NCBI GenBank assembly: GCA_030063045.1
Contig: JAQSEB010000111.1
Coordinates: 930,001-994,000 of the forward strand
DNA length: 64,000 bases
DNA from: Pratylenchus scribneri
Taxonomy: Eukaryota > Nematoda > Chromadorea > Rhabditida > Pratylenchidae
Reading direction: 5' to 3'
Below are positions 45,529 to 56,932 of the stretch, piece after piece; the stretch's first letter is position 1; each line of letters opens with the position of its first letter. The position numbers and the translations under genes were made by a program. The notes below the pieces were generated by a model that did not search any database, had not been told where the DNA came from, and saw only the letters and a program-made list of their open reading frames with translations.

Positions 45529-47589
45529 ATGCAAAATTTATTGGACTCTGAAAAATTCAATCGTAATTATAATTGCTCATTTTACGATTTCAATTCCATC
45601 CCAATCGTAAATCGCACTAATTTTGCTGTTGGCATAATTTTACTGATTCTTTATGTTCTCTTTGAGGTGAACAAATATTTTTGTAAATTAAATTCAACAA
45701 TTTTCAAGTTACTTTATTTGCCCTGTTTGGGTGTATTTGCCCGGAAGGAGAATCGCCGTGAATCTTGCTATAAACTAATGCTTTTTATGGGCATCCTTTC
45801 CATGGTGAATATTCATTCCAGTGGCCTAATCATTGGCATTTATGCGGCCAAAGGCGATGTTTTTTGCAGTCGTCCATTGTTCAATTATATCATTGGAATG
45901 CCAGCATTTGGTCTTTAACCAAAAATGAATACTTTAAAATAGGGTTGCGCCCCCGCAGTGCGGGGGCGGGTTGTGCGGGGGTCGGGGTTTGCGGGGTTGG
46001 CACTTGCGGGTTCGGGTTCGGGGGTGACCCCTTGCGGGGGCCCCCGCGGGGATCCCCGCGGGGGCGGGGGTAGCGTAAATTTTTTAAAAAGCCACATTTT
46101 TCAAATAAAAAATTTTTTTGAAGAAAAATTTCATCCAAAAATAGCTGCGCAGCGAAAAATTTTACCTAAAAATAGCCTCGCAGAGAAAAATTTTAATAAA
46201 AAATTTTAATATCCTACAAAAATTAGGTCAAAATTTCCCTATCGAACCCCATTTTCCTTGAAAAATCCAATAATATGGGGTGCATGTTCACCCCCGCGGG
46301 GTTGCGGGGGCGCGGGGGTGGCTCTTGCGGGGATGCGGGGGCGCGGGGGTGGCATATGCGGGGGTAGGGTCGGGGGTGAAACCCAAAAAGTGCGGGGATC
46401 CCCGTCGGGGGTGGCCCCCGCGGGTGCGGGGGCGCAACCCTACTTTAAAATAATAAATTTAGGCCTATATTGTTCGGAATCGTTGGTTGCCATTGTTTTG
46501 GCCCTAAATCGTTGCATCGAAATGTGGGACCATCGAATTGCGGAGAATTTATTTGAAAAGCGCAAAGTTTATTATTGGATGGGAATTTGCCTCATTTATG
46601 GCATTTTACTTGGATTATTAACAATTCCACCTGTGCCCAATGGAATTTTGGTTGGATGGTTTTTCAATCCACATCTTCCATATTTTTTGGAGGACAAAGA
46701 AGGCGTGGTAAATTTAAATTTAATAAATATCAATTTAAATTTATTTTTTAGTATCGAAATTTATTTTTCACCGCCCATAATATTTACATTGGATTTGGAT
46801 TACCCCTAATTTATGCCATTTTCTATTTGCTAATGCGCAAGAAAATGAACATTGTGGATGGCCAAGAGCAAAATAAAGAACGAAGGAAAAGCAAAACAAA
46901 TGTAAAATAAAACAATTTTTTACAATGTGACGTTTTTTGCCCTCCTATACCCAATTCGCGTTCTTTTTGCCTCTTATTAGATACAAAAAAATATAATTCA
47001 GTGGCCAACGAGCCCTATAATGCTAATAGCTTTTTATATTGACTATCGAATGGTATATTGTCATGGTAGAAAAAAATTTGGCCAAGTTGTGGCCACAAAA
47101 ACGATGGAAATTCAAAATTACGCCAAATTAGGAACAAAAGAATGCAAATTAGGGAGGAAAAAAATAGCACACTTAAACTTTAATTTAAGGTCTTTATCCA
47201 AGTTTTATTGATTGGCATTTTGCATATGTTCGTCACACTTCTCTATGTTTATATGCAATATTTTCCTGTACCAATTTGGGTGATCATGTCCGCAAGCTAT
47301 GCCTGGATTGCCTCACAAGGTGAAATAACAATTTAATATTTAACCATCAATTTTACATACAATTTTAGGCCTCATCCCGGTGATATACATCACATTCAAT
47401 AAATATGTACGCCGAAGTATCAAGGCCCTTTTCATCGATCCCGCTTTGATCAGTGTCACACGAATTTATTCCCGTGGCCCGAATTCCGTTTTGCCAGCTG
47501 CCTCCGTCACCGGCATTAATTTGAATTTGAAGAATGGTCCAAATTCATCAGTGCAAAATCAAAATAATGAACAACAAACATGCTTTTGA
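45529..47589 (+). CDS. SRT-family serpentine chemoreceptor A, unit 1
   Basis: Six exons (45529-45666, 45709-45910, 46463-46707, 46752-46901, 47190-47319, 47369-47589), 1,086 nt, 361 aa. The ATG at 45529 aligns with that of receptor B. SRT hallmarks: NYNCSFYDFNSIP N-terminus, IILLILYVLFE TM1, PCLGVF then RRESCYKLMLFMGILSMVNI, GDVFCSRPLFNYIIGM, ESLVAIVLALNRCIEMWDHR (the ALNRC motif at TM3), WFFNPHLPYF, and GLIPVIYITFNKYVRRSI at TM7. A plasma-membrane GPCR, probably a chemosensor; ligand unknown. Intron 2 was enlarged to 552 bp by a GC-rich MITE; the same intron in receptor B is 43 bp. The short 42-bp intron 1 is GT-AG. Confidence 0.88.
45940..46442. mobile_element. GC-rich hAT-like MITE in SRT receptor intron 2
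   Basis: 503 bp, termini TAGGGTTGCG / CGCAACCCTA, perfect 8-bp duplication CTTTAAAA. Same terminal and core phrases as the copy at 38904. Absent from the paralogous intron of receptor B (55013-55055). Confidence 0.87.
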
Positions 47590-48113
47590 TGAATGAATTA
47601 CTAAACAATTTCTATTCTCATTAAAAATGTATTTTTTCTTTAATTGAGTGAAAATTTTACATTTAAAATTAATATTTCCGGTACTTTTAGACTTTGGGTC
47701 ATCAAGATTAAAAATTAGGGTCATTCAGGGTTGGGTTCCGGATATGAAAGGGTAAAAAAAATCATCTTACGTGACTCTAACTCTATCCCTTAACACCCTG
47801 TAAGAGGGGAGACCCTTCACTTTATCACCAACCTCTTTTGCAGAAAAAAGCAAACATAAAGTTTGCAATTACAAATTAAACTAAAAATAATTCATGATTA
47901 TTGGAATTGAGATTTGACATTTGAGACAGCCAGGTGCTATTTTTTTAATGAGTCCCAAGTGAATTTATTATGCAAAAAAATGTACATTTTACACCTGTGA
48001 GTTTTGGTTGAATTTTCAGTCTCATAAGGGAATTCTCATTATTAATCAATGTCAGTCGTATATAAATTTTTGTGAATTTTTTGAATAAGGAAACATTTTA
48101 ATATTTTATAAAA
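47590..48113. other. Intergenic: promoter region of the receptor B locus, unit 1 copy
   Basis: Identical to 54107-54630, which leads directly into receptor B. Contains TATATAAATTTTTG about 50 bp before the ATG. No gene of its own. Confidence 0.6.
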
Positions 48114-48120
48114 ATGGAAA
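48114..48120 (+). pseudogene. Seven-nucleotide remnant of receptor B at the duplication junction
   Basis: ATGGAAA is followed at once by satellite DNA, whereas at 54631 the same bases continue as METLLNN... This is the junction of the tandem duplication; the rest of receptor B was not copied. Confidence 0.85.
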
Positions 48121-48865
48121 ACAAATTTATTTAACCATTCTTTCCGGAAAACACAAATTTATTTAACCATTCTTTCCGGAAAACACAAATTTATTTAACC
48201 ATTCTTTCCGGAAAACACAAATTTATTTAACCATTCTTTCCGGAAAACACAAATTTATTTAACCATTCTTTCCGCAAAACACAAATCTAACCGGAAAACA
48301 CAAATTTATTTAACCATTCTTTCCGAAAAATACAAATCTAACCGGAAAACACAAATTTATTTAACCATTCTTTTCGGAAAACACAAATCTAACCGGAAAA
48401 CACAAATTTATTTAACCATTCTTTCCGGAAAATACAAATCTAACCGGAAAACACAATTTTTTTTAACCATTCTTTCCGGAAAACACAAATCTAACCGGAA
48501 AACACAAATTTATTTAACCATTCTTTCCGAAAAATACAAATCTAACCGGAAAACAAAAATTTATTTAACCATTCTTTCCGGAAAATACAAATCTAACCGG
48601 AAAACACAAATTTTTTTAACCATTCTTTCCGGAAAACACAAATCTAACCGGAAAACACAAATTTATTTAACCATTCTTTCCGAAAAATACAAATCTAATC
48701 GGAAAGCAAAAATTTATTTAACCATTCTTTCTGGAAAACACAAATCTAACCGGAAAAAAAAATTTATTTAACCATTCTTTCCGGAAAACACAAATTTATT
48801 TAACCCTTCTTTTCGGAAAATACAAATCTTACCGGAATGAAACACAAATCTAACCGGAGAACAAA
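48121..48865. repeat. CGGAAAACACAAAT satellite array, copy 2
   Basis: Same 32-/19-bp units as the first array, starting abruptly at the duplication junction. Shorter because only the part from 41606 onward was duplicated. Confidence 0.92.
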
Positions 48866-49108
48866 ATCTAAAATAAAACTATTGGAAACAAATCTTTCAG
48901 CACCAACCAATATCACGCCAATCTTTCAAACCAGTGAGAAAACTTCTTTAATAATTGGATGGGCCTTTCTATAAAGGATTTTGATATAAAATATGAAAAA
49001 TAATATTTTAAAATTTAATTCTTGGGAAATAAATTAATGCAAAAATAATAATAAAAATGTCTAGGTCATTTCATTCGTGAGATAAAGCATTTCTGGCCAG
49101 ATGAGGAT

Positions 49109-49933
49109 TCATTCTTCGCATTCCTGAATTTGGTTTCGAATTTGGATAAGATCTGGCACATCGTTTAGATGATCCCGATAGGCCTGACAAAAGCAAAAAA
49201 TATTAGAAAAAAAAAGAGCTAATATTGGAAATTGGTTAATTTTTAATTATACCGAATTTATCCAAGTGCTTTCCTTGGTTAATTTTGGAAATCTCGACTT
49301 ATAGTTAACGTACAGACTCAAAAATGAGTTCGTTCGATTCGGCATGGTCGATTTACTCTATGTAATTTTAATTTCAGTGTGTTCTGAGCTTATTTAGTAC
49401 ACTTTCCGCTAGATTCCTATCCCAGCTCCGGGCGACCTATCTCTGATCCTAAAGCTGTCTGAAATTGAAATTTCGAAGACTAAATTGACCATGCCGAGCC
49501 GAAAGAGCATATCGAGTCTGTAAGATACCTAGAAGCCGAGATTCCCAAAATCGATCAAGCAAAGCACTCGGATAATTTCAGAATAAAACAATTTCCAATA
49601 TTAACTGATACATACATGTTTGAATTCATTTCGAATTTCTTGTGCTGATATTCCCAAAAGCAGTTTTTCTTCAATGAATTTCTTTGCCGTTTCCGTCAAT
49701 TTCATTCGACCTTCCAAAATGTCCACAGCCGGTTCATGGGTATGCTCAACATCGGTTTGTTCCATGCGGATCAAATTGGACGGGCCGGACCGGAACATAC
49801 GGAGCTTTGCCGATTGCCTTGCACGAATAGCCTTTTCGCTTTGAGAATTGCAATAATAATGTTGAAGGTGTTTTCCTCTATTGTTTTCTCTTAAATGATT
49901 AAATAAGGAAAAGTGTTGTTTATTGGACCCCAA
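49109..49933 (-). CDS. FLYWCH/MULE-type zinc-finger-like gene, duplicate
   Basis: Copy of 42592-43416 with one amino-acid change seen (NLIRMEQ instead of NLIHMEQ). Same exon pair, same foldback element in the intron and same missing start. Confidence 0.4.
49220..49603. mobile_element. Foldback MITE family A, duplicate
   Basis: Copy of 42703-43086 created by the 6.5-kb duplication. Confidence 0.75.
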
Positions 49934-50094
49934 AAAAAGCCGAGAAATGAACCGATTGGGGCGGATTAGAGCTCATTATCGAGAGGATTTTGGAAAAATA
50001 ATTTTTTTAATTTTGCCTTGTATTTTTGAAAAATTTTTAAAAATTTATTATTAATTAAATTTATTCTAATTAAAATAATTTATTCCATTTCATT

Positions 50095-50664
50095 TAGGGT
50101 TGCGCCCCCGCAGTGCGGGGGCGGGTTGTGCGGGGGTCGGGGTTTGCGGGGTTGGCACTTGCGGGGACGGGTTCGGGGGTGACCCCTTGCGGGGGCCCCC
50201 GCGGGGATCCCCGCGGGGGCGGGGGTAGCGTAAATTTTTTAAAAAGCCAAATTTTTCAAATAAAAAATTTTTTGAAGAAAAATTTCATCCAAAAATGGCC
50301 GCGCAGCGAAAAATTTTACCTAAAAATAGCCTCGCAGAGAAAAATTTTAATAAAAAATTTTAATATCCTACAAAAATTTGGTCAAAATTTCCCTATCGAA
50401 CCCCATTTTCCTTGAAAAATCCAATAATATGGGGTGCATGTTCACCCCCGCGGGGGTGCGGGGGCGCGGGGGTGGCTCTTGCGGGGATGCGGGGGCGCGG
50501 GGGTGGCAAGTGCGGGGGCGGGGTCGGGGGTGAGACCCAAAAAGTGCGGGGATCCCCGTCGGGGGTGGCCCCCGCGGGTACGGGGGCGCAACCCTAGGTG
50601 AAACCCAAAAAGTGCGGGGATCCCCGTCGGGGGTGGCCCCCGCGGGTGCGGGGGCGCAACCCTA
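50095..50664. mobile_element. GC-rich hAT-like MITE, duplicate
   Basis: Copy of 43578-44147, including its doubled right terminus and ATTTCATT flanks. Not an independent insertion. Confidence 0.85.
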
Positions 50665-50684
50665 ATTTCATTGCTAATTTTTTC

Positions 50685-50837
50685 AGTTTCTTTTCCTCAG
50701 AATTTTTCCACATTTTATCATTAATATTCGGATCAATCGTCGGATGAATTATTTTGGCTTTTAATAGTCAAGCATTGGAAGATATGGACTAAATTTTCAC
50801 CGATTTAGCGTCTTTTTTATTGGAAATTGGAATGACA
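50685..50837 (+). pseudogene. Relic exon 2 of the IPPIQVHP family, duplicate
   Basis: Copy of 44168-44320 with the same early stop. Confidence 0.6.
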
Positions 50838-51636
50838 AAGTCAAATAATTTTGTTTTGATTTTTTTGAATTAATTTAATGTGAATTTTTGATAATTATTT
50901 TTAAATTGGTGTTTTGCTACTTGGAATTTGTTGGGCCCAAGAATTATAGGTCATAATTAAATTTTCGGCTAATAAGTAACTTCGAAAATATTTTTTAACC
51001 CCGTAGAAAATTGGAAAATACTCCGAATTATAAATTTATGTTTTTATTTCTATTCCTAGTAAATGGCTACCGAAAAACTAAAAAGTTAGTTATAATGTAA
51101 AATTCATAGAAAATTGAATTAAATGGTCCCAATAGAATTAATAATAATTAATCTCTCGGGGTAATAAAAGCCCAATAAAAAATATTAAAAATATGCCAAA
51201 ATCCATTGCAATAAAATTTAATATAAATTGTGACTTTTATTTGACAAAAATCAGAGCCAAATAGGAAATTAAATATGACGGCAAAGTCTGATGCCCATTT
51301 TTTAATAAGACCGAACGAAACGGAAAATATTCATATTTTTCATTGTTTTCAAATTGCAAATTCTATGAATATTGATGCACTTTTTCATATTGGATAAAAT
51401 TAATTCAAAGAATCAAATATTTCCCTTTTCCATAGCCACAGGCCATGTATATGTTTCACATTTAATTATAATTAATAATTTATTCATTTATTCAAATGCT
51501 TTTCCTTTATTAATGAAAATCACAAGATCCTTCGGAAAATTCATTCATTTTTTTAATTAAATATATTTGCCATTTTAACAATCATTTATTATGTAAGGCA
51601 ATCTACTTTTTTTCCATAAAAAAATAGTTTTTAACA

Positions 51637-51928
51637 TCTAATAAATCAGAAACCGATTTTGACTTAATAACTTTATAATACCAATTTATAGATCTTAACG
51701 ATACGCATCGAATTATATATAATATATTAGCTTTTTGGCCCAAAATTAAAGTGTTTAAAACCAAAATTTGGAAAATATTGTTTAAAAAATTTAATTCGCT
51801 CATCAGTAGTTCGATTTAAACTAATTTAACTAAGAAATTTATATGTCAAAAGGCACGTCTCGGTGAGATCTACAAATCGGTATAAGATTTTTAAGTCTAA
51901 AACCGGTTTTTGATTAATTAGAAGTCTA
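51637..51928. mobile_element. Foldback MITE family B, duplicate
   Basis: Copy of 45120-45411. Confidence 0.7.
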
Positions 51929-52045
51929 AAACTACTTTTGCTGTTAAAAAATAAAAACTGGTGTAAAAAATAAATGGTAGTTGGTTGGTAGATAAAAATA
52001 TTTTATCATTAATTATTTTGCTTAAATAATTAAAAATTGAAGAAA

Positions 52046-54106
52046 ATGCAAAATTTATTGGACTCTGAAAAATTCAATCGTAATTATAATTGCTCATTTT
52101 ACGATTTCAATTCCATCCCAATCGTAAATCGCACTAATTTTGCTGTTGGCATAATTTTACTGATTCTTTATGTTCTCTTTGAGGTGAACAAATATTTTTG
52201 TAAATTAAATTCAACAATTTTCAAGTTACTTTATTTGCCCTGTTTGGGTGTATTTGCCCGGAAGGAGAATCGCCGTGAATCTTGCTATAAACTAATGCTT
52301 TTTATGGGCATCCTTTCCATGGTGAATATTCATTCCAGTGGCCTAATCATTGGCATTTATGCGGCCAAAGGCGATGTTTTTTGCAGTCGTCCATTGTTCA
52401 ATTATATCATTGGAATGCCAGCATTTGGTCTTTAACCAAAAATGAATACTTTAAAATAGGGTTGCGCCCCCGCAGTGCGGGGGCGGGTTGTGCGGGGGTC
52501 GGGGTTTGCGGGGTTGGCACTTGCGGGTTCGGGTTCGGGGGTGACCCCTTGCGGGGGCCCCCGCGGGGATCCCCGCGGGGGCGGGGGTAGCGTAAATTTT
52601 TTAAAAAGCCACATTTTTCAAATAAAAAATTTTTTTGAAGAAAAATTTCATCCAAAAATAGCTGCGCAGCGAAAAATTTTACCTAAAAATAGCCTCGCAG
52701 AGAAAAATTTTAATAAAAAATTTTAATATCCTACAAAAATTAGGTCAAAATTTCCCTATCGAACCCCATTTTCCTTGAAAAATCCAATAATATGGGGTGC
52801 ATGTTCACCCCCGCGGGGTTGCGGGGGCGCGGGGGTGGCTCTTGCGGGGATGCGGGGGCGCGGGGGTGGCATATGCGGGGGTAGGGTCGGGGGTGAAACC
52901 CAAAAAGTGCGGGGATCCCCGTCGGGGGTGGCCCCCGCGGGTGCGGGGGCGCAACCCTACTTTAAAATAATAAATTTAGGCCTATATTGTTCGGAATCGT
53001 TGGTTGCCATTGTTTTGGCCCTAAATCGTTGCATCGAAATGTGGGACCATCGAATTGCGGAGAATTTATTTGAAAAGCGCAAAGTTTATTATTGGATGGG
53101 AATTTGCCTCATTTATGGCATTTTACTTGGATTATTAACAATTCCACCTGTGCCCAATGGAATTTTGGTTGGATGGTTTTTCAATCCACATCTTCCATAT
53201 TTTTTGGAGGACAAAGAAGGCGTGGTAAATTTAAATTTAATAAATATCAATTTAAATTTATTTTTTAGTATCGAAATTTATTTTTCACCGCCCATAATAT
53301 TTACATTGGATTTGGATTACCCCTAATTTATGCCATTTTCTATTTGCTAATGCGCAAGAAAATGAACATTGTGGATGGCCAAGAGCAAAATAAAGAACGA
53401 AGGAAAAGCAAAACAAATGTAAAATAAAACAATTTTTTACAATGTGACGTTTTTTGCCCTCCTATACCCAATTCGCGTTCTTTTTGCCTCTTATTAGATA
53501 CAAAAAAATATAATTCAGTGGCCAACGAGCCCTATAATGCTAATAGCTTTTTATATTGACTATCGAATGGTATATTGTCATGGTAGAAAAAAATTTGGCC
53601 AAGTTGTGGCCACAAAAACGATGGAAATTCAAAATTACGCTAAATTAGGAACAAAAGAATGCAAATTAGGGAGGAAAAAAATAGCACACTTAAACTTTAA
53701 TTTAAGGTCTTTATCCAAGTTTTATTGATTGGCATTTTGCATATGTTCGTCACACTTCTCTATGTTTATATGCAATATTTTCCTGTACCAATTTGGGTGA
53801 TCATGTCCGCAAGCTATGCCTGGATTGCCTCACAAGGTGAAATAACAATTTAATATTTAACCATCAATTTTACATACAATTTTAGGCCTCATCCCGGTGA
53901 TATACATCACATTCAATAAATATGTACGCCGAAGTATCAAGGCCCTTTTCATCGATCCCGCTTTGATCAGTGTCACACGAATTTATTCCCGTGGCCCGAA
54001 TTCCGTTTTGCCAGCTGCCTCCGTCACCGGCATTAATTTGAATTTGAAGAATGGTCCAAATTCATCAGTGCAAAATCAAAATAATGAACAACAAACATGC
54101 TTTTGA
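52046..54106 (+). CDS. SRT-family serpentine chemoreceptor A, unit 2
   Basis: Same six exons as 45529-47589 shifted by 6,517 bp. No coding difference was noticed; the one change seen nearby (53641) is in intron 4. Both copies are intact, so if the duplication is real the animal carries two equal receptor A genes. If it is an assembly artefact they are one gene. Confidence 0.85.
52457..52959. mobile_element. GC-rich hAT-like MITE in SRT receptor A unit 2, duplicate
   Basis: Copy of 45940-46442 with CTTTAAAA flanks. Confidence 0.85.
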
Positions 54107-54630
54107 TGAATGAATTACTAAACAATTTCTATTCTCATTAAAAATGTATTTTTTCTTTAATTGAGTGAAAATTTTACATTTAAAATTAATATTTCCGGTA
54201 CTTTTAGACTTTGGGTCATCAAGATTAAAAATTAGGGTCATTCAGGGTTGGGTTCCGGATATGAAAGGGTAAAAAAAATCATCTTACGTGACTCTAACTC
54301 TATCCCTTAACACCCTGTAAGAGGGGAGACCCTTCACTTTATCACCAACCTCTTTTGCAGAAAAAAGCAAACATAAAGTTTGCAATTACAAATTAAACTA
54401 AAAATAATTCATGATTATTGGAATTGAGATTTGACATTTGAGACAGCCAGGTGCTATTTTTTTAATGAGTCCCAAGTGAATTTATTATGCAAAAAAATGT
54501 ACATTTTACACCTGTGAGTTTTGGTTGAATTTTCAGTCTCATAAGGGAATTCTCATTATTAATCAATGTCAGTCGTATATAAATTTTTGTGAATTTTTTG
54601 AATAAGGAAACATTTTAATATTTTATAAAA

Positions 54631-56422
54631 ATGGAAACTTTACTTAACAATGAAATATTCGAGCAAAATTATAATTGCACTTTTTATGATTATAATTCAA
54701 TTCCGGTTGAAAAAAGACAAAATATTTTTGTTGGCATCCTTTTGCTCATTTTATATGTGGCATTTGAGGTAAATTACGAATTATTTATTTATTCACAATC
54801 ATCAAATTAGTTACTTTATTTGCCCTGTTTGGGTGTATTTGCCCGGAAGGAGAATCGCCGTGAATCTTGCTATAAACTAATGCTTTTTATGGGCATCCTT
54901 TCCATGGTGAATATTCATTCCAGTGGCCTAATCATTGGCATTTATGCGGCCAAAGGCGATGTTTTTTGCAGTCGTCCATTGTTCAATTACATTATTGGGA
55001 TGATAGGATATGGTATACAATATTAAATAATTAAATCAATTTGAATATTTTTAAGCATTTTTCTGCAGTGAATCATTGGTTGCCGTTATTTTGGCTTTGA
55101 ATCGATGCCTGGAAATGTTGGATCAACGAATTGCTGAGAATTTGTTTGGTCAACATAAAACCTTTTATTGGATTTTGGGTGCATTCTCCTATGGAATGCT
55201 CACAGGATTTTTGACAATTCCACCAATTCCGAATGGAATAATGCAGGGATGGTTTTGGAATCCGCACATTCCCTATTTTTTGGAGGACAAAAAAGGAGCG
55301 GTAAGAAAATATTTGGTCAAAATTTGAATTGATCCTTAAGAATATACTTTAATAAATTCAATGAATGAACAAAAAAATTAAATTAATTAGAGAATAATAT
55401 TATAACTTATGTAATTCCGGTATTAGCTAGGCGCCTGCTGGTCTGACTAATTTTGGAAATCTCTATTTCTATAAATCGTACAAACACGAAAGTAGGCTCA
55501 TTCAACTCGGCACTATCAATTTACTATATGAAATTTGAGCTTGTTTAATAATCTTTCCCACTAGATTCCAATCCCACCTCCGACATCCTAACCCTAACCC
55601 TATTCCCGGTCTGAAATTTCATATAATATATCGACCATGCCAAGTTGAATGAGCCTATTCTCGATGCGATTTCAAGGAGCCGAGATTTCCAAGATTAACT
55701 AGCTCCGATGCTTAGCTAATTCCTGAATTAGCTAATTTCCAATATTATTTCTGATATATATACTAATTTGAATTTTTGATTTTTTTTCATATTTTTAATT
55801 AATTAATATTAATTTTTGCACAGTATCGTAGCATCCATTTCACTGTCCATAACATCACAATTGGTTTCGGCCTTCCATTAATTTATGCAACATTTTATTT
55901 GTTTATTCACAAGAAAATAAATTTAATTGATTACCAACAACAAAGTGTGGAAATTCGTAAAAGTAAAAAGAATGTAAGTATTTAATTATATTAAAATTAA
56001 ATAAATTTAATTGTAGATTTTTATCCAAGTTTTATTGATTAGTATTTTGCATATGTTCGTCACACAATTTTACGTTTTTATGCAATATTTTCCCGTACCA
56101 ATTTGGATGGTCATGTCCGTCAGTTTTGCATGGATTGCTTCACAGGGTTATTCATTCCATCATAAATTAATTTATAATTTCCTTAAATTTTGCAGGCTTA
56201 ATCCCGGTCATTTATGTTGTCTTCAATAAAAACATTCGCCGAAGCATTTGTTCCCATTTCATTCGGCCAATTTTAAGTGGGATTAGCACTCGAATTGGCC
56301 AAAATCAACACCAACCAAATTCAGTGATGCCAATGCCAATGACCAGTATTTTATCCAGCTTAGATGGCAAAAATCAAAAATTAACAACAAATATTCCATC
56401 AATTCCTCCTTCATTAATTTAG
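54631..56422 (+). CDS. SRT-family serpentine chemoreceptor B
   Basis: Six exons (54631-54768, 54811-55012, 55056-55300, 55824-55973, 56017-56146, 56196-56422), 1,092 nt, 363 aa. The first five exon lengths equal those of receptor A (138, 202, 245, 150, 130), so the gene structure is conserved. Motifs: QNYNCTFYDYNSIP, the segment LLYLPCLGVFARKENRRESC (identical to A), CSRPLFNYIIGM, AVILALNRCLEMLDQR, GWFWNPHIPYFLEDKKG, IHFTVHNITIGFGLPLIYA, FYVFMQYFPVP, and GLIPVIYVVFNKNIRRSI. Exon 2 from TTACTTTATTTGCC onward is almost identical at the nucleotide level to A, while exons 1 and 3 differ, suggesting gene conversion of exon 2. Intron 3 (55301-55823) carries a foldback element. Role: chemosensory GPCR, ligand unknown. 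Confidence 0.88.
55425..55748. mobile_element. Diverged foldback MITE family A in receptor B intron 3
   Basis: Shares with 42703-43086 the right end AATTTCCAATATTA, TTTTGGAAATCTC, CGGCAC/CCATGCC and the TAGATTCC(A/T)ATCCCA(C/G)CTCC phrase. The arms are less well paired, so it is an older copy. TCCGACATCCTAACCCTAAC in its centre includes two CCCTAA-like units. Confidence 0.65.
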
Positions 56423-56932
56423 TAAATAATAAATTTTCATTTTGAATAAAATTAGTAAAAGTTGATAAATTCCTATAATTTTGTGTCATTAATTTAAATA
56501 ATAATAACCACATTCTTGACATTGAATAAATTAAAATTTACTAATTAGTAAAATTATTAATAAATTCCTATAATTTTGTGTTTTGTCTGCGTCAAACATT
56601 TCTTGGGAGAAAATTAGTAAAAAATTTTCGTTCTTTCTTTTATGAACCGGTTTTTATGATGGATCAATGCGAAGGATTGACGATATTTGATTTTTTTGCC
56701 TTCAATTTCTTCGCCAATCACAAACAAAAGGGGCAGTGCTTCTTTGTTAATTCCTTGGATTATTTATTATATGGGTAATTGGGCGAATTTGCTACTGTGA
56801 ATATGATTTGGAGGAAATTCGCAAGAAATTGAACGGTTGAATCATCATTTTAACATTAATATCCATTTTAAAATAAATTTAAATTATTCCCATCTTAATT
56901 TTAAATTTAATTAAAATTTTTTAGAATTTCAA
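56423..56932. other. Intergenic between receptor B and the lipase gene
   Basis: A phrase of the form (T)TAAA(A/T)TT...AAATTCCTATAATTTTGTG occurs twice (about 56460-56490 and 56550-56580). The short frame at 56578-56778 lacks an ATG or splice context. Nothing else seen. Confidence 0.5.

Larger units (their letters stand above)
41606..48120. repeat. 6.5-kb tandem duplication, unit 1
   Basis: Nearly identical to 48121-54637 at an offset of 6,517 bp. Differences noticed: T/C at 43250 vs 49767, C/T at 47124 vs 53641, and a 2-bp indel inside the satellite (offset 6,515 upstream of it). The unit holds satellite, zinc-finger gene, a relic exon, MITEs, an SRT receptor gene, and the promoter plus first 7 nt of the next SRT gene. 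Confidence 0.95.
48121..54637. repeat. 6.5-kb tandem duplication, unit 2
   Basis: Near-identical second copy of 41606-48120. Every feature in it repeats unit 1 at +6,517. Confidence 0.95.

Noticed and set aside
46258..46462. N-terminal part of the 183-codon frame at 46258-46809
   Set aside because: Chance fusion of MITE sequence with receptor exon 3; the acceptor at 46463 and the paralogue show the true exon start.
47020..47211. Frame inside receptor A intron 4
   Set aside because: Lies between a matched donor (46902) and acceptor (47189); the paralogue has no such sequence.
55585..55605. CCTAACCCTAACCC as telomeric repeat
   Set aside because: Only two units inside a foldback element; not a telomere-like tract.
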